11,258 nucleotides of DNA from a candidate division WOR-3 bacterium (GTDB taxonomy: Bacteria > SDB-A): NCBI GenBank assembly GCA_016934535.1, contig JAFGSQ010000009.1:1-11258 (forward strand). The letters run 5' to 3'. Below are positions 1 through 7,300 of the stretch, piece by piece (positions within the stretch are counted from its first letter, which is position 1; each line of letters begins with the position of its first letter). The notes beneath the pieces are model-generated. The model searched no databases and had not been told where the DNA came from. It saw only the letters and a program-made list of their open reading frames with translations. The position numbers and the translations under genes are program-made.

Positions 1-13
1 GAAGGAAAGATGA

Positions 14-87
14 GGGCGAATGGCTCAGATGGTTAGAGCGCCGGTCTCACATACCGGAGGTCAGAGGTTCAATTCCTCTTTCGCCCA
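14..87 (+). tRNA. tRNA-Val (anticodon CAC)
   Basis: This is a complete 74-nt cloverleaf. The acceptor stem GGGCGAA (14-20) pairs perfectly with TTCGCCC (80-86), with discriminator A at 87. The D stem is GCTC/GAGC, and the anticodon stem CCGGT/ACCGG encloses the loop CTCACAT, which reads anticodon CAC after U33. The T stem AGAGG/CCTCT (63-67 and 75-79) encloses TTCAATT. CAC decodes the valine codon GUG. The 3' CCA is not encoded (the sequence continues A-GTT), so it must be added after transcription. A hairpin with a T-run follows 13 nt downstream. Confidence 0.97.
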
Positions 88-100
88 GTTATCGACAAGC

Positions 101-128
101 GGGATAGCTCACTATCCCCGTTTTTTTT
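101..128 (+). terminator. Rho-independent terminator-like hairpin after the tRNA
   Basis: A perfect 7-bp stem GGGATAG/CTATCCC (101-107 and 112-118) has a four-base CTCA loop and is followed by CG and eight consecutive T (121-128). This is a classic intrinsic terminator shape on the plus strand, right after the tRNA. The next gene starts only 16 nt beyond the T-run, so little room remains for an independent promoter. The hairpin may therefore act as a partial terminator between the tRNA and the downstream gene. Confidence 0.8.
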
Positions 129-132
129 GTCC

Positions 133-136
133 GGAG
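133..136 (+). promoter_or_regulatory. Shine-Dalgarno GGAG setting the GTG start at 145
   Basis: GGAG lies 8 nt before a GTG at 145. The longer reading from TTG at 127 would start inside the terminator T-run with no Shine-Dalgarno, so 145 is the better start. Confidence 0.7.
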
Positions 137-144
137 ATGTTCTC

Positions 145-879
145 GTGACCAATCCTCTGGACAGCCTCAATGAACTTCACAAACTTGATCAGAGAATTAT
201 TAAACTCAAGGAAAGAATGGATTCCATACCTGAAAGACTCTTTAAGCTGAATGAAAATTTTAAAAAAAGAGAAACTGAAATTGAAAGAGAAAAGGAATCC
301 CTGAAATCCAACGAAGTCGCCAGAAAAAAGATAGAAATAGACATAGAGGAATTCGAAAACAAGATAAGCACTTATAAACTTCAGCTTCAGAAAGTTAAAA
401 CCAACGAAGAATACAGGGCGATGGAATCCCAGATAGAATTTTCTAAAAATAAAATAAGCGAACTCGAGACGAAAGAGATAGAGATATTCGACGAAATCGA
501 CAGAATGAAAAACGAACTTGTCGAACTCCAAAAAAGGCATTTTTCAGAAAAGGATAGATTTGAGACCGAAATGAAAAATCTCGAAGAAGAACAGGCGAGA
601 GGAAAAGAGATTCTCGAAGAACTTGAAAAACAGAGGGTCGTGATGGTTTCGGGATTCGAAATAAAGTTGCTTAAAAAATACGAAAAAATAAAGAACGCCA
701 GAGGGACTGCTCTGGCTCAGATTTTTCTTTCAGACTCGGAAAACGTCAATTCAAAGAAAAATTTCTGGGTTTGCGGAGGTTGTAATTCCATGGTGGCGCC
801 GCATCTTGTTGAAGAGGTCAAAATGAAAAAAGATATCGCTCAGTGCGAATCGTGCGGAAGAATTCTTTTTTTTGAGTGA
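145..879 (+). CDS. Coiled-coil C4 zinc-ribbon protein (COG1579/CT398-like)
   Basis: A 244-residue cytoplasmic protein starting at GTG. Residues about 5-175 are almost entirely charged, with E/K-rich heptad-like sequence forming a long antiparallel coiled-coil hairpin. The C-terminal domain is a zinc ribbon with CxxC pairs at C210/C213 and C234/C237. It also has the family-typical segments around the first pair (FWVCGGCN) and second pair (CESCGRILFF). This order and length match the C4-type zinc-ribbon family (PF02591, COG1579), whose members are proposed to be nucleic-acid-associated or scaffold proteins without a settled biochemical role. The fold family is secure; the function is not. It ends 17 nt before the next gene and probably heads a short plus-strand operon (145-1365), possibly fed by read-through from the tRNA. 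Confidence 0.9.
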   Translation: MTNPLDSLNELHKLDQRIIKLKERMDSIPERLFKLNENFKKRETEIEREKESLKSNEVARKKIEIDIEEFENKISTYKLQLQKVKTNEEYRAMESQIEFSKNKISELETKEIEIFDEIDRMKNELVELQKRHFSEKDRFETEMKNLEEEQARGKEILEELEKQRVVMVSGFEIKLLKKYEKIKNARGTALAQIFLSDSENVNSKKNFWVCGGCNSMVAPHLVEEVKMKKDIAQCESCGRILFFE

Positions 880-884
880 AATTT

Positions 885-891
885 AAAGGAG
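885..891 (+). promoter_or_regulatory. Shine-Dalgarno AAAGGAG for the small gene at 897
   Basis: AAAGGAG is 5 nt upstream of ATG 897. It decides against an in-frame GTG at 876 that overlaps the upstream stop codon and has no comparable site. Confidence 0.8.
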
Positions 892-896
892 AAAGT

Positions 897-1070
897 ATGT
901 TTCAAAGCGTCATGATGGTTTATATAGGATTGTGGCTGATAGCGAGCGCTTTGGTATTCAGGTCGAGCGCTGACAAATCCAATATAACCTTCGGCATAAT
1001 AATAGCCGTTTTGGCTTTAGTTCAGGTTTTTTGGACAGTCAAAAGAAATAAAGAGAAAAAAGGAAAATAA
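897..1070 (+). CDS. Small two-helix membrane protein
   Basis: A 57-residue protein with a strong Shine-Dalgarno. It has two hydrophobic helices (about residues 5-21 and 30-47) joined by a short polar loop, and ends in a very basic tail (KRNKEKKGK) expected to be cytoplasmic. The motif YIGLWLIASALVF near the N-terminus recurs in the next gene (YISLWIMGSGFVI), so the two look like tandem duplicates. The pattern loosely resembles short SPW-repeat-type membrane proteins, but I do not assign a family. No function can be read from the sequence. It sits between the zinc-ribbon gene and its paralogue, with only 1 nt before the next start. Confidence 0.78.
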   Translation: MFQSVMMVYIGLWLIASALVFRSSADKSNITFGIIIAVLALVQVFWTVKRNKEKKGK

Positions 1071-1071
1071 T

Positions 1072-1365
1072 ATGTGGACTTCATGGGCGATTTTTTACAT
1101 ATCATTGTGGATTATGGGTTCCGGATTTGTCATCGGAGGACCGAACAAATTGACAAACGTCGCCGCGGGTTTTTTTCTTTTAGTCCTGTCCGCCTGGACC
1201 GGGATTAAATACAGGAGATCCCTTTTTATCAGGGATATCTCTGCCGACGAAAATGAACAAAAGAACGCCTCCGACAACAGCGGGAGCGTAGTGAGCGACG
1301 ATTCTCCAGAGAAGAATGAGAGCGGTGACAGGTCCGTCCCAGCTCAAAGCGAAACTGATTCCTGA
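1072..1365 (+). CDS. Small membrane protein with polar acidic tail, antisense to the next gene
   Basis: A 97-residue protein starting 1 nt after the previous stop, with AAGGA about 7 nt upstream. Residues 1-47 align without large gaps to the whole of the preceding 57-residue protein: shared YIxLW, S, V, K, N, G and VL positions, two helices, and a basic stop-transfer segment (KYRR). After residue 55 the sequence becomes a low-complexity tail rich in D, E, S and N with no membrane character. From 1180 onward the gene runs antisense to the 3' end of the convergent flippase-like gene, so most of the tail is written on the complement of a conserved membrane segment. The helical core is well supported; whether the full tail is functional is uncertain. 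Confidence 0.68.
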   Translation: MWTSWAIFYISLWIMGSGFVIGGPNKLTNVAAGFFLLVLSAWTGIKYRRSLFIRDISADENEQKNASDNSGSVVSDDSPEKNESGDRSVPAQSETDS

Positions 1366-2292
1366 GAGTTCGGCTATTCCCGCCCCTCCCGGCGTAGGGG
1401 CGTAAGCGAGAATGTACGAAAGAGCGACGCCTGTCGCGTAAAGGCCTGCGAGGTCTCTCTCTGGGCTTAAACTCATAGCCAGACACGGTGTAATAAGAAA
1501 ATATACTCCCATCTCCGCTACGGCTATCAAAGAAGCAAGAGCGGTTTTTGACGGATGCTTGTAAAAGAAAGATTCGTAGTTTTTCGCAAGATGTTCAACC
1601 GAATTTAAAAATTTAATCACGTATTTTAAAATCAATCCTGCCGCTTTGTTGCCCCTGTTTTTGAACAATATCGCTGACGCCAGCTTTTTCACTGATTTGT
1701 TTTTGAACATTATAAGATAGAAAAAAACAGCTACTGCAAGATAAAAGGCTAGTACGTAATTCGAAAAGCCTGAAAACATGCGGCTTTTAAAAACGCTGTC
1801 CGCGTAAATAAACAGCAACGGCAAAGAGACGACGAGAAAAAGGCCGTTCAAAGCGCTTTTAAAAGTAATGATCGCGACGCTTCTTGAAAAACTGCATCCG
1901 GATTTTTTTAATATATAAATTTGATAAGCTATTCCTCCGCTTTGAAGAGGAGTCACGGAGGATAAAAAAAACGGACAAAAAGTGAATCTGGCTGTTTTGA
2001 CGAAAGAAAAAGAGACACCCTGAGCCCTTGTTATCAGCATCATTTTAAGAACACTCAAAGTCATCTGAAAAAAAACGAGGACGAACGCCAGAAAAATGAA
2101 AAAAATGTCAGCACTGGCAACGGCTGTTTTTAAAGAACAAAAACCCTGCATCCATCTTTCGGTGAACGAACCGCCTTCTGAGATATTCAGAGGAATGAGA
2201 AGTATCCACGCTGAGAGAGTCAGCAAAACGAAAAGAGCGATCCCTTTCCGGATTTTGCCCGGATCAATAGGAATCGAGATCTTGTTTTTCAA
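1180..2292 (-). CDS. Flippase-like / LPG-synthase-TM (YbhN-type) membrane protein, copy 2
   Basis: A 370-residue polytopic inner-membrane protein with multiple hydrophobic helices. It carries the two hallmark motifs of the UPF0104 / lysylphosphatidylglycerol-synthase transmembrane family (PF03706, COG0392): TPLQSGG followed by YQIYIL at residues 114-128, and APTPGGAGIAEL from residue 298. Known members of this fold include the membrane half of MprF and the YbhN-type proteins, linked to lipid or lipid-linked sugar transfer or flipping. No MprF-like aminoacyl-transferase domain is attached, so the substrate cannot be stated. The ATG start overlaps the end of the upstream paralogue by 29 nt, and only a weak AGAG lies 8 nt before it, suggesting translational coupling. 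The last 61 codons overlap a convergent small gene. Confidence 0.88.
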   Translation of the reverse strand: MKNKISIPIDPGKIRKGIALFVLLTLSAWILLIPLNISEGGSFTERWMQGFCSLKTAVASADIFFIFLAFVLVFFQMTLSVLKMMLITRAQGVSFSFVKTARFTFCPFFLSSVTPLQSGGIAYQIYILKKSGCSFSRSVAIITFKSALNGLFLVVSLPLLFIYADSVFKSRMFSGFSNYVLAFYLAVAVFFYLIMFKNKSVKKLASAILFKNRGNKAAGLILKYVIKFLNSVEHLAKNYESFFYKHPSKTALASLIAVAEMGVYFLITPCLAMSLSPERDLAGLYATGVALSYILAYAPTPGGAGIAELSGISFALSWDGPVTALILLWRIVAHYAPAVVGGVLLFIFVGRDIPDKKGSPVFNPGPGGQD

Positions 2293-3313
2293 TGTGCAGG
2301 ACTCTAAGAGAAATCACGGCTCCGAGAACAGTCGGTATATAGCAAGTAATTATCCTCCAGGCTAGAGTCAGAAGGCTTATAACTGGAGAACCTTTTGGAA
2401 TGAAATGACTGAAAGTGCTGCTGAAACCAAGTTCGACAAGACCGCTCCCGCCCGGAGTCGGCGCGAAAAGAAATACGAAAGTCAAAATGAGCTGAAGAGC
2501 CATTGTCTCGATTATTCTGAAATTGTTAAGACCCATGCCGTACATTAAAAAAGCCGGAATAAGGTAAACCATCATCAGAAAAAGAGCCGTACATAGAAAA
2601 GCGAGAAAGAGCATCATTTTGCCTGTCTTGAGATATGTTCTGAGACCTTCCTTGAAAAAATTGATCTCTTTAAAAACTTTACACACAAACTTGAAGTAAA
2701 ATCTCGGTTTCTTTTTTGTCTTGTTCCACATAAATCTGCCTATTCGGTAAAAGAAATTTTTTGTGTACCTGGGTTTGAAGGCGATGAATAGCGAAACCGT
2801 TACGCCCACTGTTATTGCGGTTATCACCCAGAAAAACATAGTGACTGTCAACGGATTTTTGGGAAAATAGGGTATTACAACGGGGATAACGAGCACGCTG
2901 ACTGCGAGCTGGAGTATACCTCTGAAAAGAAGAACAAGAGTCGCCTTGCCGGGAGATATGTTTTTTTTGTGAAATATATACATCTGAACCGGAAGACCGC
3001 CGGTTTGAAAAGGGGTGACTGTCGCCAGGAAGATTCCCGATACTATGACTTCTATTGCAGTCCAGAGTTTTATTCTCTCTCCTGAGCCCATCACGAGAAG
3101 CTTGGTTCTCAAAGCGTCCAAAAGGATTGCTCCAGCCCACAGGCCGAGCGATATGAGCAGAAAGAGAGGGTTTATGTCCCTTAAAATCTGGATTACCGAT
3201 TCTCTTGTCGCGTTCTTGAGAGAAAAGAAAAATATAAGAAGGAGGGTTACGAACGTTATTGTCAAAAAAAGCCTGAAACCGAGGGCTATCTGCTTGGTGA
3301 GTTTACCCGCCAA
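2264..3313 (-). CDS. Flippase-like / LPG-synthase-TM (YbhN-type) membrane protein, copy 1
   Basis: A 349-residue polytopic membrane protein of the same family as its downstream neighbour. It has TPFQTGG with VQMYIF at residues 100-114 and APTPGGSGLVEL from residue 284, plus several long hydrophobic helices, the first at about residues 10-31. It shares architecture with copy 2 but most other positions differ, so the duplication is old or the two were acquired separately. Translation appears to start at TTG 3313. The codon just upstream is the in-frame TAG of the previous gene, so no earlier start is possible, and a GGAG lies 11 nt before the TTG. Substrate unknown; a role in envelope lipid or glycolipid handling is a family-level inference. 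Confidence 0.88.
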   Translation of the reverse strand: MAGKLTKQIALGFRLFLTITFVTLLLIFFFSLKNATRESVIQILRDINPLFLLISLGLWAGAILLDALRTKLLVMGSGERIKLWTAIEVIVSGIFLATVTPFQTGGLPVQMYIFHKKNISPGKATLVLLFRGILQLAVSVLVIPVVIPYFPKNPLTVTMFFWVITAITVGVTVSLFIAFKPRYTKNFFYRIGRFMWNKTKKKPRFYFKFVCKVFKEINFFKEGLRTYLKTGKMMLFLAFLCTALFLMMVYLIPAFLMYGMGLNNFRIIETMALQLILTFVFLFAPTPGGSGLVELGFSSTFSHFIPKGSPVISLLTLAWRIITCYIPTVLGAVISLRVLHIEKQDLDSY

Positions 3314-4240
3314 CTAAAAACGAGCTCCGATTGAAAAATAATAATCGAGACGGTCGGCTTTAAAATCATCGGTCTGACCCCAGCATGCGGCGGAAACAAT
3401 ATACCTGTCGCGCGCAAAAGTAGTGCCGAAAGAGAAAAGTTTTGCGCCGTCTTTTTCAACATAACCGGTGGAGGCTTTGGCAGGGCCGTAGAACGCCTGA
3501 ATACAGTAATGGTGAATCACGCTCCAGTCTTTTTCGGAGTACTCAAAATCGTAAGCCGCAGAGGCGTATTTCATAGACATCGAAATTCCGGCTCTGTAGG
3601 AAGAGGGAACGGTGATCTCATCGTCGAAGACTTTTCCTGCAAAGTTTTTCGCGCTGACACCCATGGCAAAATGTGAGATAACAATCGCAAGACCAGCGTC
3701 TACGAAAAAACCGTGAGCGGGAAATGCTCTGAAAATAAGCGAATCTTCCGCGAATTGACCCGAATCCGGATATGAAATCTCCCTGTAAGAGGCGTGAAAG
3801 TATTTTATCGTGCCGCCTACTGAGAATGAGGATAAATCGGCATCCCTTATAGCAAAAGAAAGGCCGGCTTCGTCGGCTCTGAGCAAAGCGCTCGTTTTTC
3901 TTCCGGAATAAGCGGTGTCTGTACGATCTGCTTCGAGTATTCTCCAATAAAAAGCCGTTTGAGGAGAGGATATGAGAACCGAATTGACGTATTTTCCGTC
4001 GTAGGCAGAGTATTCACCGAAGCCAGTGCAGGCGGAGTCCTTGTCCCTGACTCCGTAGTACGATACAAGAACCGAGGAATAATATGAAAAGGGCAGCATT
4101 GCGGGATTGTAAAAAACCGGATCGTCCGTTAATGCCGTCCCGGTCCCTCCGCATCCCAGAGAGTATGCCGATGTTGGCATCCCGAAATAGCCGGGTCTTT
4201 CAAAGAAAAATCCCACAACAAGAAAAAATGTCAAAAACAT
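3314..4240 (-). CDS. PorV/PorQ-like outer-membrane beta-barrel protein
   Basis: A 308-residue protein with a short hydrophobic export segment (residues 1-12). The N-terminal pattern AYSLGCGGTGTALTDDPVFY followed by NPAML corresponds to the 'LGMGGA...DD...NPA' signature of the PorV/PorQ and FadL-like barrel group. The rest is alternating aromatic and small residues typical of beta strands. It includes DAGLAIVI..GVSAKNF and VPSSYRAGI segments seen in that group, and ends in an aromatic residue (GARF) as outer-membrane barrels do. PorV and PorQ are T9SS outer-membrane components in Bacteroidetes. Placement opposite a C25 peptidase with a sorting tail supports that link, but a general PorV-superfamily barrel is equally compatible. 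ATG 4240 is forced by an in-frame TAG three codons upstream; no Shine-Dalgarno is visible. Confidence 0.75.
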   Translation of the reverse strand: MFLTFFLVVGFFFERPGYFGMPTSAYSLGCGGTGTALTDDPVFYNPAMLPFSYYSSVLVSYYGVRDKDSACTGFGEYSAYDGKYVNSVLISSPQTAFYWRILEADRTDTAYSGRKTSALLRADEAGLSFAIRDADLSSFSVGGTIKYFHASYREISYPDSGQFAEDSLIFRAFPAHGFFVDAGLAIVISHFAMGVSAKNFAGKVFDDEITVPSSYRAGISMSMKYASAAYDFEYSEKDWSVIHHYCIQAFYGPAKASTGYVEKDGAKLFSFGTTFARDRYIVSAACWGQTDDFKADRLDYYFSIGARF

Positions 4241-4246
4241 GAAAAA

Positions 4247-4275
4247 ATGCTATCATTTAAGGTTGATTTTATCAA
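4247..4275 (-). promoter_or_regulatory. Sigma70-like promoter directly abutting ATG 4240
   Basis: On the minus strand, TTGATA (4275-4270) is followed by a 17-nt spacer and TAGCAT (4252-4247), matching the -35/-10 consensus at 5 of 6 and 4 of 6 positions. Only 6 nt separate the -10 element from the ATG, so transcription would begin at or next to the start codon, giving a leaderless or near-leaderless message. The absent Shine-Dalgarno fits. The -10 is imperfect, so this is a candidate. Confidence 0.4.
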
Positions 4276-4276
4276 C
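4262..4276. repeat. Small perfect inverted repeat in the divergent promoter region
   Basis: GTTGAT-TTT-ATCAAC is a perfect 6-bp dyad with a 3-nt centre. It lies between the divergent genes at 4240 and 4356 and overlaps the proposed minus-strand -35 element. It could be an operator half-site pair or occur by chance in AT-rich DNA. Confidence 0.35.
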
Positions 4277-4342
4277 TCAAATAGCTTTGAAAAATATTAG
4301 GTGCAATGAGTTTTTTGTACGGTAAGATTTGTTTGAACAAGC

Positions 4343-4349
4343 AAAGGAG
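4343..4349 (+). promoter_or_regulatory. Shine-Dalgarno AAAGGAG setting the GTG start at 4356
   Basis: AAAGGAG is 6 nt before GTG 4356. It excludes the longer TTG reading at 4329 and places a clean signal peptide at the N-terminus. Confidence 0.85.
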
Positions 4350-4355
4350 TTTAAG

Positions 4356-7300
4356 GTGAAAAAAATTATAGCTGTGTTGTTCATTTTTTCAGCCTGCCTT
4401 TCCGCTGAAACGTTTGAATATGTTTTTACTTTCGAAGAACCTGACAAACACAATTTTTTGAGCCCCTGGGGTGATTCATACGAGTTTTATTACCTGCCTG
4501 GCAGACCTGTTGTTTCAGCGCCTTCGTGTCCGTTTATTTATTCGGAGACCGAGATAATAAAATTGCCCTCTGGTTTTGTGGTTGAAAATATAAGCGTGGC
4601 GCAGGAGGAAGGGACAATTATCGCAGAAAACATATTTTTGGCTCCCCATCAGGGAACCCAACCCATGAGTTTTATTCAAACAGTTTATTTCGAACCCGAC
4701 CGAAATATTTACTCAAAAGACGCCCTCTATCCAACAGATAATATTTTGTCCTACAAACAGGGAAGAGCGGGAAGCGAAAACCTGCTGGCCATAGCGATTT
4801 CACCTTTGCAGTACAATCCCGTGAGAAAAAAATTATTCTTCAACGAAAAAGTCGGAATAATTGTCGAAGGACGTTACACCGGTGTATCTACAACTGCTGT
4901 TCCGGAAAGCGTCTCCGACACTGACATGATAATAGTTACTGTTCCAAATTACATGCCCGCAGCCGATAGCCTGGCTCAACTTCACATTAAAAGCGGCATC
5001 AACTGCGCCGTCAGAACAACAGAATATATAAATCAAAATTATCAGGGAAGAGACATCCAGGAAAAGATAAGGAACTGCATAAAATATATGAACGAAAACC
5101 ATTCCGCCTCTTATGTCCTGATTTTGGGCAACTGGCAGGCGGTTCCCGGAAGATATTGTCACATCGAAATGCAGAGTCTTTCCGAAGACATTCCATCCGA
5201 CCATTACTATTCCGACTTGGACGGCTCCTGGGACGCCGACAACGATAATGTTTTCGGTGAGATAGAAGACAGTCTCGATATGTTCCCGGAAATGAGCGTG
5301 GGCAGAGCGTGTGTCGGATCTTCTTCCGAAGCTCTCGATTTTTTCAATAAAGTGAAGTCCTACTGCACGAGTGATTCGCTTTTTTATCCGGAGAACATTA
5401 TTTTTATGGCCAGCTATCTCGACGCCAACACGGACGGGGGAGTGGCGAAAAATTACATAGCCGACAATCTGATAAGCCCTGTTTTCACCGTCCACAGGCT
5501 TTACGAATCCCTTTCGAATCTCAACATCGGGTCCTTTCAGGACACCTGTGAACGTTACGGATTTTCTTTCCTGAATCACATTGGACACGCCGGAACAAAT
5601 TCGATGCAGTGCGGACCGGATTATCTCGAAAAATCCGACGTCGACAACCTTTCGAATTTTTCAAAGTACGGAATCGTTTATTCGACGGGATGCTGGGCGG
5701 CCGCGTTTGACGACGACTGCGTGGGCTGGCATTTCGTCTCGAATTCCTCCGGCGGAAGCATAGGATTCATCGGAAATTCAAGATACGGATGGTTCACTCC
5801 CGGGTTTCCCGGATGCGGCAGTTCGGAAGTCATAGATTACAATTACTTCAGAACCGTGCTGTCCGAAGGCGAAAACGTTCTCGGAAGATCGTTTTCTCTT
5901 CACAAAATACCTTACATAGCGTTGTCCGGACAGGCTAACGATTACAGGTGGATAATGTTCGCGCTTACTTTATTCGGAGATCCGGCGCTGTACCTTAGGA
6001 CTGAAGCCGAATTAACCGAGATGGACGTGTTTTTACCGGGAACTGTTTTCCCGGCCGGAAGCGGAGTTATCAGCGTTTCAGTAAAGGATTTGACTGGAAC
6101 CCCACTCGAAGGCGTTATTGTTTCTCTTACTTCGGCAGGAAGTCTGATAACGGCAGGTCTGACGGACGCCTCCGGCACTTGTTTTATTCCGTACAACGGA
6201 GTGAGCTCAGGTGACGGCGTGATATCCGCGTCCGGAGCAAATCTCGTTTTCGAGCAAGTTCCTGTTCAATTCGGAGACGCCGCATACAGAATACAGATAG
6301 ATTCGACAATATATGCCGACACTTTTCCTGCCTGCAACGCCGACGGTAAGTTTTCATCCGGAGAGACTCTCGAATACTCAATTTATATAAAAAATACGGG
6401 TTCGTCGGCCTTGACTTCTTTGACAGGAGACTTGGCTTCAGACAGCTCATTCATAGGATTTATAATTTCAAGCGACACGATAGCTTCCGTCGCTTCGGGC
6501 GGCGAAAGTGTCATGACCTTTATTATTTTTTCTGAACCCGGAATAAACAACGGAACGCCGATGAATTTGAACCTTAATCTTGTAACCGCTTCTCTCGACG
6601 ACACTTTCAGCCTTCCGTCGGTCATACAGAACCCCGAAATGCACTGCACAGGCTTTAGATGTTTGGACACAATCAGCGGCAACGGCAACGGTTTTTTTGA
6701 ATCCGGAGAGACCGCTCTCTGGGAATTCACGTTTGAAAACGCCGGTTTTTCAGATCTTTTCCCGGGACAGACAGCAATACACCTGAACACAACAGAAGTG
6801 ACTGTCAATGACAGCTTTTTTTCACATACCCGCGTCAATGCAGGTAATGACATGACGATTCCCTTCGTTTTAACAGCCTCTTCGAATCTCCCTGCCGAAT
6901 TTCAGGCTCTGTTCACATTTACGTCAGGAAATCTTCCTGTTCCCGATGAATACTCTGTAAATCTCACCACTGGAATTTTCGGTTTCACGGACGACATGGA
7001 AGGGGACACATCTTTGTGGGTTCATTCGGGAGACCCGGATCTATGGCACATATCGTCACGACGTTACTCTTCTTCATCGAATTCCTGGTACTGCGGCAAT
7101 GAATCGACAGGTCAATATCCTCCTGCTTTCGCCGAGACGCTTGAAACCGTCGTAATGAGATCAGGTCATGACATGGCACTCTCATTTTGGCACTGGTACG
7201 AAGTCGAGGCAGGTTACGATTATTGTATTGTTCAGGCTATAGAGGACGGGCAGTGGAAGAATCTGGCGACTTTTTCAGGAAGCTCTCAGGGCTGGTCCTA

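Noticed and set aside
1-13. Possible tail of an upstream protein gene ending in TGA at 11-13
   Set aside because: Only three codons are visible, so coding cannot be supported.
112-540. 142-residue minus-strand reading frame
   Set aside because: It is phenylalanine-rich antisense of the zinc-ribbon coiled-coil gene and covers its terminator; no start signal or family motif.
2096-2365. 89-residue plus-strand reading frame across the two flippase-like genes
   Set aside because: No Shine-Dalgarno or motif; it is a shadow of two well-supported minus-strand genes.
4833-5588. 251-residue minus-strand reading frame
   Set aside because: It lies fully opposite the catalytic part of the C25 peptidase, has no recognisable motif, and is explained by the codon bias of the real gene.
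6383-6853. 156-residue minus-strand reading frame
   Set aside because: Antisense to the duplicated modules of the peptidase; no independent support.
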